From: Chloroflexota bacterium
GTDB lineage: Bacteria; Chloroflexota; Limnocylindria; Limnocylindrales; CSP1-4
Direction: 5' to 3'
DNA length: 64,000 nt
Assembly: GCA_017853275.1 (NCBI GenBank)
Contig: JAFMJV010000007.1
Location: 1 to 64,000, forward strand
Numbering within the stretch: position 1 is the first letter of the stretch; each line of letters starts with the position of its first letter. The notes under the pieces were generated by a model. That model saw only the letters and a program-made list of their open reading frames with translations. It was not told the origin of the DNA and searched no databases. The translations under genes were made by a program, and so were the position numbers. This document shows, piece by piece, positions 34,809 to 43,526 of this stretch.

Positions 34809-36044
34809 ATGACCGCTCGATCGACGATCGTGCGAGCCGGGCTTGCCGGCGCGCTCGCCGCCGCTCTCGTCCTGCCCGCCGGCGCCGCGCTCGGCCAGGG
34901 CACGACGATCTCGTTCCTCACCCCGCCCTGGGGCGCCCCGCCGGATCAGGCCCTCCTCGACGCCTTCCAGGCGGAGAGCGGGATCACGGTGGATATCCAG
35001 TCGGTCCAGATGACCGACCTCTTCAGCCGCGTCCAGGTCGCGGCCGGCTCCGGCACGCCCGCCGCGGACGTCATCTTCCTCACGGAGGAGGCGCCCTCGA
35101 ACATCGTGGCGACCGGGAACATGATGCCGCTCAACGACCTGATGGCGGGCGTGGACCTCTCGGACTTCACGAAGACCGACTTCTGGACGATGGACGGCCA
35201 GCTCTACGGCGTGCCGGTCTACAACCAGCTCGTGATGATGGACTTCAACGAGAAGCGGCTCGCGCAGGCCGGCTTCACGGCGCGCCCGGAGACCTGGGCG
35301 GAGCTGAAGGACCAGGCCCTCGCGATCAAGGCGCAGGGGATCGACGAGTACCCGATCGCGATGGGCGCGATCGACTGGTCGTGGTACCTCATCGCGCTCT
35401 CCATGGGCGACCCGATGTTCGACGCGGACCTCAACCCGGTCTTCGCGGACGAGGGCTCCAAGGGGCGTGAGGCGATGGCGACCCTCCTCTCGTTCTTCTC
35501 CGAGGGGCTGATCACGCCGGACATGCTCTCCGGCGCCACCACCCAGCACACCGCCTTCTGGAGCGGCAGCGGCACCTTCCACCAGGGCTGGCAGGGCTCG
35601 GTCGTCGTGGGCAACGGCGCCGATTCCGCCCAGGCCCCGGACGTCCGCTACCTCCGCCTCCCGGAGGCCGGCTTCACGTGGAGCTTCCCCGCGGCGATCG
35701 GCATCGGCGCCGGCAGCCAGAACGCGGAGGCCGCGAAGACCTTCATCGAGTGGTACACCTCCCCGGAGAACCAGCTCGCGATCTACAACGCGTTCGGGCT
35801 CTACCCGTCGCGCACCTCGGTCGCCGAGCAGCTCGCCGCCGAGGACAAGATCGCCGGCAACGACGTGATCGTGGAGCAGTCGGCGCTCGTCAACGAGCTC
35901 CCGCGCTACGCGCTCTGGTGGGGCCCCTTCACGACCGCCGTCTCCACGGCGATCCTGGAGGCCGCCCAGACCGGCACGCCGGCGGACGAGGTGATCGACG
36001 CGCTCGCGCAGGAGTGGAACGACCTCCGCGCCGAGTACGAGTGA
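34809..36044 (+). CDS. Carbohydrate-type ABC substrate-binding protein (family 1)
   Basis: Extracytoplasmic receptor of 411 residues with signal peptide (MTARSTIVRAGLAGALAAAL, cleavage after LGQ near 30). SBP_bac_1 features: TISFLTPPWGAPPDQALLDAFQAESG, the cleft segment YGVPVYNQLVMMDFNEKRL and the ETWAELKDQA helix. Placed after anmK-murQ and before two permeases, it probably binds MurNAc, anhydro-MurNAc or small muropeptides; this specificity is inferred from context only. GGGAGTCAG precedes the ATG. The gene at 39172 is a paralogue in the same operon. Confidence 0.9.
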   Translation: MTARSTIVRAGLAGALAAALVLPAGAALGQGTTISFLTPPWGAPPDQALLDAFQAESGITVDIQSVQMTDLFSRVQVAAGSGTPAADVIFLTEEAPSNIVATGNMMPLNDLMAGVDLSDFTKTDFWTMDGQLYGVPVYNQLVMMDFNEKRLAQAGFTARPETWAELKDQALAIKAQGIDEYPIAMGAIDWSWYLIALSMGDPMFDADLNPVFADEGSKGREAMATLLSFFSEGLITPDMLSGATTQHTAFWSGSGTFHQGWQGSVVVGNGADSAQAPDVRYLRLPEAGFTWSFPAAIGIGAGSQNAEAAKTFIEWYTSPENQLAIYNAFGLYPSRTSVAEQLAAEDKIAGNDVIVEQSALVNELPRYALWWGPFTTAVSTAILEAAQTGTPADEVIDALAQEWNDLRAEYE

Positions 36045-36073
36045 TCGACCGTCCCTGACGGAACGACGATGAT

Positions 36074-36114
36074 GACGGCCCCCGTGTCACGAGCGATCGT
36101 GCGCGGGGGCCGTC
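36074..36114 (+). promoter_or_regulatory. Strong hairpin between SBP and permease genes
   Basis: GACGGCCCCCG (36074-36084) pairs with 36104-36114 over 11 bp, and CACGA/TCGTG (36088-36092, 36097-36101) pair inside the loop. Thirty bases after the SBP stop, it fits an element protecting SBP mRNA or attenuating the permeases. Confidence 0.6.
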
Positions 36115-36136
36115 GCGCGTCCCGGGGGCGCGGCGG

Positions 36137-37048
36137 ATGAGCAGGATCCTCACCCGCGACCGCCTCTTCATCCTCGCCTTCCTCGTCCCGATCGTGGTGA
36201 TCGTGGCGATCCTCGTCTACCTCCCCGCGGCGGACACGCTCCGGGCGAGCCTGACGAACCAGAACCTGCGCCTCGCGAACAAGCCGATCGAGTGGGTCGG
36301 CCTGGAGAACTACGGGCGGCTCCTCGCGGACGAGGAGTTCCTCGAGGTGACGATGCGGAGCATCCTCCTCGTGGCGATCACCCTCCCGCTCGAGCTCCTC
36401 ATCGCGTTCGGCGCGGCGCTCCTTCTCAACGAGCACTTCCCCGGCCGCGGCGCGGTCCGGACGCTCGTCCTCCTCCCCTGGCTCGTCCCCCCGGTCGTCA
36501 ACGGCTTCCTCTGGGGCTGGATCCTCAACGGGGAGTTCGGGGCGCTGAACGGTCTCCTGTGGCAGCTGGGGATCATCGGCGACTACCAGTACTGGCTCGC
36601 GGAGCCCTCCACCCAGATGCTGTGGGTCGCCGTGGTCCAGACCTGGACGCGCTTCGCCTTCCCCACGATCATCCTCCTCGCCGGCCTCCAGGGGATCCCG
36701 TGGGACCTCTATGACGCGGCCAAGGTGGACGGTGCGGGCGCCTGGCGCCGCCTCTGGAGCCTGACGATCCCGATGCTCCGCCCCTCGATCGCGATCGCGC
36801 TCGTGGTGGAGGCGATCGCCTCCTTCCAGATCTTCGATGTCGTCTGGACGCTCACCTCCGGGGCGTCGGCGGGCGGCGCGATCAACCCCTTCACGAAGAC
36901 CCTGATGATCTGGAACTACGAGCTCGTCTTCCGCGACCTGCGGATCGGGCTCGGCGCGGCGCTCTCGTGGATCGTGCTCGCGATGTCGCTCGTCATCGGG
37001 CTCGTCTTCATCGCCCGGATCTACAACCAGGGCGTGCGGGACAAGTGA
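36137..37048 (+). CDS. Carbohydrate ABC permease, MalF/UgpA type
   Basis: A 303-residue inner-membrane protein with six helices. The EAA loop, IPWDLYDAAKVDGAGAWRRLW near 196-216, is the CUT1 consensus for docking the ATPase. It starts 92 bases after the SBP stop and ends one base before the next permease. No ATPase gene is in this operon, so a shared ATPase must energise it. Confidence 0.93.
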   Translation: MSRILTRDRLFILAFLVPIVVIVAILVYLPAADTLRASLTNQNLRLANKPIEWVGLENYGRLLADEEFLEVTMRSILLVAITLPLELLIAFGAALLLNEHFPGRGAVRTLVLLPWLVPPVVNGFLWGWILNGEFGALNGLLWQLGIIGDYQYWLAEPSTQMLWVAVVQTWTRFAFPTIILLAGLQGIPWDLYDAAKVDGAGAWRRLWSLTIPMLRPSIAIALVVEAIASFQIFDVVWTLTSGASAGGAINPFTKTLMIWNYELVFRDLRIGLGAALSWIVLAMSLVIGLVFIARIYNQGVRDK

Positions 37049-37049
37049 G

Positions 37050-37928
37050 ATGACCCTCCGCCGGCGGCGCCTCCGCCTCCTCCTCATCTACCTCGCCTGC
37101 GCCGTCCTCCTCTTCTGGGCGCTCGCACCGATCTACTGGGTCGTGGTCTCGAGCATCTCCACGCGGACCGAGCTCTACGCTGCGCCGCAGAAGATCTGGT
37201 TCCCGTCGGCGCCCACGCTGGAGAACTACCTCGCGCTCTTCGGCGGCGGGGACGGCTACCGAGGCGCGAACGCCACGCCCACCGCGAACCTCATGCTCAC
37301 CGGGCTCCGCAACAGCATCCTCACGAGCGTGAGCGCGGCGGCCCTCGTCACGCTCCTGTGCACGGGGGCGGGATACGTCTTCGCGCGGATGCGCTTCCGG
37401 GGGAAGGGGATCTCCTTCCTCTTCATCATGCTCCTCATGCCGCTCCCGCTCTGGGTCGCGCTCATCGCCCTCTTCTTCATCATGACCCGGGCCGGCCTCG
37501 TGGATACGATCCCCGGCCTCGTCATCCTCTTCACCGTCTTCCAGGTCCCGCTCGCGGTCTGGCTGATGGCGACCTTCGTCCGCGACATCCCGATCGACGT
37601 GGAGGAGGCGGGGCTGATGGACGGCGCCACCCGCTGGCAGATCCTCCGCCACCTCGTGGCGCCGCTCGCGAAACCCGGGATGGTCGCGGTCTTCCTCGTC
37701 ACCCTTCTCACGACCTGGAACAGCTTCATGATCCCGCTCATGTTCACGCGGACGGACGCCGCCCAGACGATGACCGTCGTCCTCACCCTCTTCATCGGCC
37801 AGTACGAGGTGGCCTGGGAGGCGATGTCCGCGGCGGCGGTCGTGACGATGCTCCCGCCCTTCATCCTCGCCCTCTTCTTCCAGCGCTACCTCGTCCGCGG
37901 GCTGACGCTCGGCGCCGTCAAGGGATGA
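37050..37928 (+). CDS. Carbohydrate ABC permease, MalG/UgpE type
   Basis: Second membrane subunit, 292 residues, six helices, EAA loop IDVEEAGLMDGATRWQILR near 182-200. A GA-rich site lies inside the end of the previous gene. The stop overlaps the serine-hydrolase start (ATGA), tying transporter and hydrolase production together. Confidence 0.93.
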   Translation: MTLRRRRLRLLLIYLACAVLLFWALAPIYWVVVSSISTRTELYAAPQKIWFPSAPTLENYLALFGGGDGYRGANATPTANLMLTGLRNSILTSVSAAALVTLLCTGAGYVFARMRFRGKGISFLFIMLLMPLPLWVALIALFFIMTRAGLVDTIPGLVILFTVFQVPLAVWLMATFVRDIPIDVEEAGLMDGATRWQILRHLVAPLAKPGMVAVFLVTLLTTWNSFMIPLMFTRTDAAQTMTVVLTLFIGQYEVAWEAMSAAAVVTMLPPFILALFFQRYLVRGLTLGAVKG

Positions 37929-39175
37929 GCGCGGCGTCCGCGGCGGGCGACCCGGCAGAGGGGACGATCGCCCGGGACCGGCTCCCGGCGGGCGTCGGCC
38001 GCGCGATCGATGCGCGGGTGCGCGCCGCCATCCCCGTGGTCGCCCCGGCCGTCTCGGTCGCGGTCTTCCGCGATGGGGATCTCGTCCTCGATGCCGCGTG
38101 GGGCCATGCGGACCCGGAGACGGGGACGCCGGCCACGCCGGAGCTCCGCTTCGACCTCGCCTCGCTCACGAAGCTCCTCACCGCCACGCTCGTCCTGCGC
38201 GCCGTGAGCGCGGGGCGGGCAGGGCTGGACGATCCGCTCGCGCAGGCCGTCCCGGAGCTGATCGGTGCCGGGCCCCGCGGCGTGGACGGAGGCCAGGACC
38301 CCTTCGACCTCGTCATCGCACCCGCGCCCGCCACGCACGCCGGCCTGCGCGTGGACCCCGCGCTCCCCACCGTCCGCCAGGCGCTCGCCCACATCTCCGG
38401 GCTCGCCCCGTGGCGCGCACTCTTCCTCGCCGCCGGTCCTGTCCCGCCCGCGCCCCCGGCACCGGACCCGGTGGGATGTGCGGAGCGCCGCGCCGCGGTC
38501 CTTGCCGCGATCGGCGCGGCGCCCTTCGTGGACCGGCCGGGCGCGGCGATCCGCTACAGCGACCTCGGCTTCATCCTCCTCGGCGAGCTCGTCCGGCGGC
38601 GGCTCACGGAGCGCCCGGACGCGGAGCTCGATGCGCTCCTCGCCGCGCACCTCGCGGGTCCGCTCGGTCTGGCGAGCGTGGGGTACCGGCCGCTCGCCGC
38701 GGGCGTCGCGCGGACTCGGATCGCCCCCACGAGCGTGGATCTCCGCTGGCGCGGGCGGCGCGCCTGGGGCGAGGTGGAGGACGAGAACGCGGCAGGGCTC
38801 GGCGGGGTGAGCGGGCACGCGGGGGCCTTCGCGACCGCACGGGATGTGGCGGCCTTCGGGGAGGCCTGGCGGAGCGGGGATCCGCGCCTCGGGATCGACC
38901 CGGGCCTGCGCGCGGATGCGGTCCGCGTGGTCGCCACGGAGCCCGGGGAGGCGCGAGGGCTCGGCTGGCAGCTGCGGCCCGCGGACGGCTCCGGGATCCT
39001 CGGCCCGCTCGGCGCGGACGCCTACGGCCACACCGGCTTCACGGGGACCGCGCTCGCGGTGGACCCGGGGCGGCGGCTCGTGGTGGCGATCCTCACGAAC
39101 CGCGTCCACGCGGGCCGCTTCACCCCCGGGGTGGACGCGCTCCAGCACGACCTCCACGCCCTCCTCGCCGGATGA
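37925..39175 (+). CDS. Beta-lactamase-family serine hydrolase (class C/AmlB-like)
   Basis: A 416-residue penicillin-binding-fold hydrolase. SxxK is SLTK (80-83), the second motif YSD (211-213, Tyr-x-Asp rather than Tyr-x-Asn) and the third HTGFTG near residue 376. In Bacillus a related esterase-like protein (YbbE/AmlB) is encoded with murQ and the MurNAc transporter, so this protein fits peptidoglycan turnover. It lacks a signal peptide, so a cytoplasmic action on imported muropeptides is possible. ATG set by ATGA overlap; it also overlaps the next gene by 4 bases. Confidence 0.87.
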   Translation: MSAASAAGDPAEGTIARDRLPAGVGRAIDARVRAAIPVVAPAVSVAVFRDGDLVLDAAWGHADPETGTPATPELRFDLASLTKLLTATLVLRAVSAGRAGLDDPLAQAVPELIGAGPRGVDGGQDPFDLVIAPAPATHAGLRVDPALPTVRQALAHISGLAPWRALFLAAGPVPPAPPAPDPVGCAERRAAVLAAIGAAPFVDRPGAAIRYSDLGFILLGELVRRRLTERPDAELDALLAAHLAGPLGLASVGYRPLAAGVARTRIAPTSVDLRWRGRRAWGEVEDENAAGLGGVSGHAGAFATARDVAAFGEAWRSGDPRLGIDPGLRADAVRVVATEPGEARGLGWQLRPADGSGILGPLGADAYGHTGFTGTALAVDPGRRLVVAILTNRVHAGRFTPGVDALQHDLHALLAG

Positions 39176-40422
39176 GGCACCCGGGACCCGCCGCGCGGGC
39201 GGGGATCGCGCTCCTCCTCCTTGTGCTCGCCGGGGCCGGCGTGCCGGGCGGGGTCGCCGGCGCCGGCGAGGTGACCCTCCGCCTCCTCTGGCCCGCGTGG
39301 ACCGCCCAGCCGGGGAACGACCTCCTCGCCCAGTTCCGGCGCGAGACGGGGATCGCGACCGAGCTCCGCCCCCTCGACCACCAGGGGATCGCGCGCATCG
39401 AGGCCGAGCCGGATCCCCCCGTGACGCTGGAGGCGGATGTCATCCGGCTCGCCTTCCGGCGCCCCCCGACCTGGGTCGCGGACGGGCGGATCCTCCTCCG
39501 GCCGCTGGACGATCTCGTGGCGGGCACGGACCTCTCCGACCTCGTCCGGGTGGAGACGTGGCGGACGGAGGCCGGGCTCCTTGCGCTCCCCGTGGACGAC
39601 CAGCCGATCCTCCTCGAGGTGAACGGCCGGCGGCTGGCGGCAGCCGGGGTGACGGAGGACCCGAAGACCTGGGCGGAGCTCGTGGAGACCGCCCGTGCGC
39701 TCCGCGACCGCGGGGTGGACCCCCACCCGATCGCGATCGCGCCGGGCGAGTGGAGCTGGGAGCTGATCGCCCGCTCGATGGGCGACCCCTTCATCGGCCC
39801 GGAGGGCGAGCCGCTCTTTGCGGCCGCAGGCTCGCCTGCGCGGCAGGCGCTGGCGACCCTCCTCGCGATGGCGGACGAGGAGCTGATCGACCCGGCGATC
39901 GTGGCCCGGGAGCGGAGCCCGCACGCGACCTTCTGGGACGGCGGCGGGACGATCCACATGGGCTGGCTCGGCTCGCTCGCCGTGGCGAACGGCTCCTATT
40001 CCCGGCAAGCCCCGGACGTCCGGCCCCTCCCGATCCCGGAGACCGGGGCCACCTTCAGCGTCCCGGGCGCGATCGGGATCACCGCCGAGAGCACCGTTCC
40101 CGCGGAGGCGTGGCGCTTCCTCACGTGGGTCGTGAGCGAGGTGCCGCAGCGGGCGCTCTGGGAGCGGACCGGGCTCTTCCCGGCGCGCAGCTCGGTGGCC
40201 GCGGCGCTCGGCGCGGAGGGCGCGATCGAGGGCTGGGCGGCGATCGCCCCGCAGCTCCCCCACGTCCAGGCGCGCCCGATCCTCCTCCCCTGGTGGGATG
40301 CCTTCGAGACGGAGGCGGACGCGCTGATCGTGGCCGCGGCGCAGGACGGGACGCCCGCGGACGCGGTGGTGGACGCGCTCGGCCTCCGCTGGGCCGAGCT
40401 CCGCGCCACCGCGGGAGGCTGA
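39172..40422 (+). CDS. Second family-1 ABC substrate-binding protein
   Basis: A 416-residue exported receptor, clearly a paralogue of the SBP at 34809: ALPVDDQPILLEVNGRRL and ITAESTVPAEAWRFLTW align with that protein's cleft and lid regions, and both end with GTPADxVxDAL. Signal peptide to about residue 31 (MRHPGPAARAGIALLLLVLA). It overlaps the hydrolase gene by 4 bases. Two receptors may let one permease pair take up related ligands, such as mono- and disaccharide wall fragments. Confidence 0.88.
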   Translation: MRHPGPAARAGIALLLLVLAGAGVPGGVAGAGEVTLRLLWPAWTAQPGNDLLAQFRRETGIATELRPLDHQGIARIEAEPDPPVTLEADVIRLAFRRPPTWVADGRILLRPLDDLVAGTDLSDLVRVETWRTEAGLLALPVDDQPILLEVNGRRLAAAGVTEDPKTWAELVETARALRDRGVDPHPIAIAPGEWSWELIARSMGDPFIGPEGEPLFAAAGSPARQALATLLAMADEELIDPAIVARERSPHATFWDGGGTIHMGWLGSLAVANGSYSRQAPDVRPLPIPETGATFSVPGAIGITAESTVPAEAWRFLTWVVSEVPQRALWERTGLFPARSSVAAALGAEGAIEGWAAIAPQLPHVQARPILLPWWDAFETEADALIVAAAQDGTPADAVVDALGLRWAELRATAGG

Positions 40423-40459
40423 CGGCCGGACGCCGCCGGCCCCCGGGTCCCGCGCCGCG

Positions 40460-41536
40460 CTATCCGGCGCGCGGCGCGACGATCGCGCGGGTCGCATCCT
40501 CCGGCCGGGTGATCCCGCACAGGCCCATCGCGTTCCGCAGCTCGTCCGAGAGGAGCGAGATCACCCGGGCGACCCCGGCCTCGCCCCCCACCGCGAGCCC
40601 CCAGTGGACGGGGCGGCCCACAAAGACCGCGCGCGCACCGAGCGCGAGCGCCTTCAGGACATCCGTCCCCCAGCGCACGCCGCTGTCGAGGTAGATCTCC
40701 GCGCGTCCGGCCACCGCATCCGCCACGGCGGGGAGCGCCTCGATCGAGCTCATCGCGTGATCCAGCTGCCGCCCACCGTGGTTGGAGACGACGATCGCGG
40801 GGTAGCCCTCCGCCGCGGCGATCGCGGCATCCTCCGGGGTCATCACGCCCTTGAGGACGATCGGAAGGCGGGTGATCCCGCGCAGCCAGTCGAGCGTGCG
40901 CCAGGTGAGCCCGGCCTCGATCGCGAGCCCCTCCGGCCACGGGTCCGGGAAGACGGTCTGCGCCACGCCGTGCGTCTCCCAGTCCCCGTTCCGGTACTCC
41001 AGCGGACGCCAGCCGAGGCGGGGCGCATCCACGGTGAGGGCGAGGGCGGAGAAGCCGGCCGCCTCCGCCCGCTCCACGATCGCCCGCGTGATCCCCCGGT
41101 CGTTCATCCAGTAGAGCTGCATCCAGCCCGGCGCACCGACGGCGGCGACCTCTTCCGGGGGCGTGCTCGTGGAGGTGGAGAGCATGACGAGCGACCCTGC
41201 CGCCCGGGCCGCGCGGGCCGTGGCGAGCTCACCGTCCGGGTGGGAGAGGCGGTGGAGCGCGGAGGCGCCAAGGAGGATCGGCGTCCGGACCGGCTGCCCG
41301 AGGACGGTGGTCCCGAGGTCGATCTCCCGCACGTCGTGGAGGATCCGGGGACGGAAGAGCCAGCGGGAGAAGCCCTCACGGTTGATCCGCGCACCCTCCC
41401 CGGAGCCGGCCCAGCCGTCCAGGTAGTCCCGGAGCGGAGCGCTCATCCGCTCCCGCGCCGCGCGCTCGATCTCGTCGACGGACCAGAGGCCGGAGACCTC
41501 GTCCGGGGAGAGCCAGGGCCCGGTGACGTGCGCCAT
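40460..41536 (-). CDS. FMN-dependent 2-hydroxy-acid oxidase/dehydrogenase
   Basis: Oxidises an L-2-hydroxy acid to the 2-oxo acid in a (beta/alpha)8 FMN barrel; 358 residues, normal for the lactate/glycolate-oxidase family. FMN and catalytic residues are present: Lys229 in VLKG, His253, Arg256 and Asp259 in SNHGGRQLD, then IYLDSGVRWGTD and GARAVFVGRP. It is the last gene of a PotABCD-like transporter operon (11 bases after the ATPase), suggesting that the imported compound is, or yields, a 2-hydroxy acid. Of the three paralogues here it alone has the fully canonical active-site loop. Confidence 0.93.
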   Translation of the reverse strand: MAHVTGPWLSPDEVSGLWSVDEIERAARERMSAPLRDYLDGWAGSGEGARINREGFSRWLFRPRILHDVREIDLGTTVLGQPVRTPILLGASALHRLSHPDGELATARAARAAGSLVMLSTSTSTPPEEVAAVGAPGWMQLYWMNDRGITRAIVERAEAAGFSALALTVDAPRLGWRPLEYRNGDWETHGVAQTVFPDPWPEGLAIEAGLTWRTLDWLRGITRLPIVLKGVMTPEDAAIAAAEGYPAIVVSNHGGRQLDHAMSSIEALPAVADAVAGRAEIYLDSGVRWGTDVLKALALGARAVFVGRPVHWGLAVGGEAGVARVISLLSDELRNAMGLCGITRPEDATRAIVAPRAG

Positions 41537-41547
41537 CGTCCTCCCCC

Positions 41548-42657
41548 TCAGGCCGGCGCGAGGCTCTCGTCGCCCGCCACGGGACCGGCATCCGGCGCGT
41601 GGGGGAGGACGAGGAGGGCTTCCGGAGGGAAGGCGAGCCGGAGGTGGTCGCCGATCCGCGGCGGTGCCTCGTGGGGGTTGTTGAAGGTATCCAGGGCGAC
41701 GACCGCGTCCACCCCCTCCACGCGGACCCGGATGCGCACGATCGAGCCGAGGAAGGTGACGTCCGACACCGACCCGTCCAGGCGGTTCGCCTCCGACCCG
41801 CCATCACCGATGACGATCGCCTCCGGACGCAGCGCGACCGTGGCGCTGCTCCCGGACGGCGCCTCCACCGCGGACGCGGCGCGGAGCTCCCGGCCGGCGA
41901 TCCGGACCCGCCCGGAGGCAGCATCCGTCACCGTGGCGGGGAGGAGGTTGAGCGTCCCCACGAAGCGCGCCACGAACTCCGTGGCGGGCGCGTTGTAGAT
42001 CTCGGAGGGCGTCCCGGTCTGCTCGATCCGGCCCTGGCTCATGACCACGATCCGGTCCGAGAGGGAGAGCGCCTCCTCCTGGTCGTGGGTGACGTAGACG
42101 GTGGTGATCCCCAGCTGGCGCTGGATCGCCCGGATCTCCTGGCGCAGGGAGAGGCGGATCTTGGCGTCCAGCGCGGAGAGCGGCTCGTCCAGGAGGAGGA
42201 CGCGCGGGCGGATCGCGAGCGCGCGCGCGAGGGCGACGCGCTGCTGCATCCCGCCGGAGAGCTCGTAGGGGTACTTGCCGCCGGACTGGGGGAGGTGGAT
42301 GAGCTCCAGGAGCTCCGCCACGCGCGCCTTCCGCTCCGCGGCGGGGACCTTGCGCATCTTCAGGCCGAAGGCGATGTTGTCCGCCACGGACATGTTCGGG
42401 AAGAGGGCGTAGGACTGGAAGACCATCCCCACGTTCCGCCGGTTCGCGGGCACCCGCCCGATCTCCTCGCCCGCGATCCGGATCGAGCCTGCGTCCGGGA
42501 GCTCGAAGCCCGCGATCATCCGGAGGGTCGTCGTCTTGCCGCAGCCGGACGGCCCGAGGAAGGAGACGAACTCGCCTTCCGCGGCATCCAGGTCGAAGGA
42601 ATGGACGGCGACGTGATCGCCGAACTGCTTGCGGATGCCGGAGAGCGACAGGAACAC
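41548..42657 (-). CDS. PotA-type ABC ATPase
   Basis: Nucleotide-binding subunit of 369 residues: Walker A GPSGCGKT, LSGGMQQRVALARAL, Walker B VLLLDEPLSALD, H-loop VYVTHDQ, and a C-terminal TOBE region (about 280-355). The GTG at 42657 is chosen because GGGAGGA lies 7 bases upstream; an earlier GTG overlapping the permease stop (42678) is less well placed. Works with the two permeases and SBP upstream. Confidence 0.93.
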   Translation of the reverse strand: MFLSLSGIRKQFGDHVAVHSFDLDAAEGEFVSFLGPSGCGKTTTLRMIAGFELPDAGSIRIAGEEIGRVPANRRNVGMVFQSYALFPNMSVADNIAFGLKMRKVPAAERKARVAELLELIHLPQSGGKYPYELSGGMQQRVALARALAIRPRVLLLDEPLSALDAKIRLSLRQEIRAIQRQLGITTVYVTHDQEEALSLSDRIVVMSQGRIEQTGTPSEIYNAPATEFVARFVGTLNLLPATVTDAASGRVRIAGRELRAASAVEAPSGSSATVALRPEAIVIGDGGSEANRLDGSVSDVTFLGSIVRIRVRVEGVDAVVALDTFNNPHEAPPRIGDHLRLAFPPEALLVLPHAPDAGPVAGDESLAPA

Positions 42658-42674
42658 GGGCGATCCTCCCTGGG

Positions 42675-43526
42675 TCACGGGGCACCGGCGGGTTGCGTCC
42701 GCCCCCGGTTCGCGCGGCCGATGATGACGATCGCGAACATCGCCGCCCACGTGATCGCGAAGCTGATGATCGAGCCCGCGGCGGGCTCGTAGGCCTTGTT
42801 CTGGCCGAGGAGCGAGAGGTAGGGGCCGAAGGTCTTGGTGCCCATGAAGCTCGCGATCGTGTACTCGCCCATGACGATCGCGAGGGTGAGGAAGGCGCCG
42901 GAGAGGAGCGCGCCGCGGAGGTTCGGGAAGATGACCGACCAGAGGACGCGCGGCCAGCCGGCGCCCAGGCTCTGGGCCGCCTCCGTGAGCGTGCGCAGGT
43001 CGATCGTGGAGAGCCCGGTATCCACCGCCCGGTACATGTACGGGAAGGAGAGGACCACGTACGCGCCCACGAGGACCGCCTCCGTCCCGAAGGTGGAGTT
43101 GAGGAAGGCGAGCGGTGGCGGTGCGTAGATCCGGATGAGGCCGAAGACGAGCACGACCGGCGGGATGACGAAGGGCATGAGCGTGATCAGCTCCACCACC
43201 GGACGGGCGCGCGGGACCTTGAGCCGGACCCAGTAGGCGGTGGGGACGAGGAGGAGGAGCGAGACCGCGATCGTGATCAGCGCGATGCGGAACGAGGTGA
43301 GGAGGCCGCCCACGAACTTCGGGTCCTTGAGCACGAGCTCGTAGGCGGCGAGCGAGGGGCGGATGAACTCCCCGGTCACCGGGTCCTTGTAGGCGGCCCG
43401 GAGGGAGAACTCGATCGTGGCGATGAGCGGGATGACGAAGTAGCTCACCCCGAGGAGGAAGATCAGCCACGCCCACGGGGAGCCCCAGCGGCGGCGGCGG
43501 CGCGGCGCGGTCACGGCTGCGGTCAC
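42675..43526 (-). CDS. PotC-type ABC permease
   Basis: A 283-residue membrane subunit with six helices and the EAA loop LRTLTEAAQSLGAGWPRVLW near 188-207. GTG start in a GTGA overlap with the other permease. The family (spermidine/putrescine, iron or thiamine type) transports small organic cations and anions; the substrate is unknown. Confidence 0.91.
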   Translation of the reverse strand: MTAAVTAPRRRRRWGSPWAWLIFLLGVSYFVIPLIATIEFSLRAAYKDPVTGEFIRPSLAAYELVLKDPKFVGGLLTSFRIALITIAVSLLLLVPTAYWVRLKVPRARPVVELITLMPFVIPPVVLVFGLIRIYAPPPLAFLNSTFGTEAVLVGAYVVLSFPYMYRAVDTGLSTIDLRTLTEAAQSLGAGWPRVLWSVIFPNLRGALLSGAFLTLAIVMGEYTIASFMGTKTFGPYLSLLGQNKAYEPAAGSIISFAITWAAMFAIVIIGRANRGRTQPAGAP

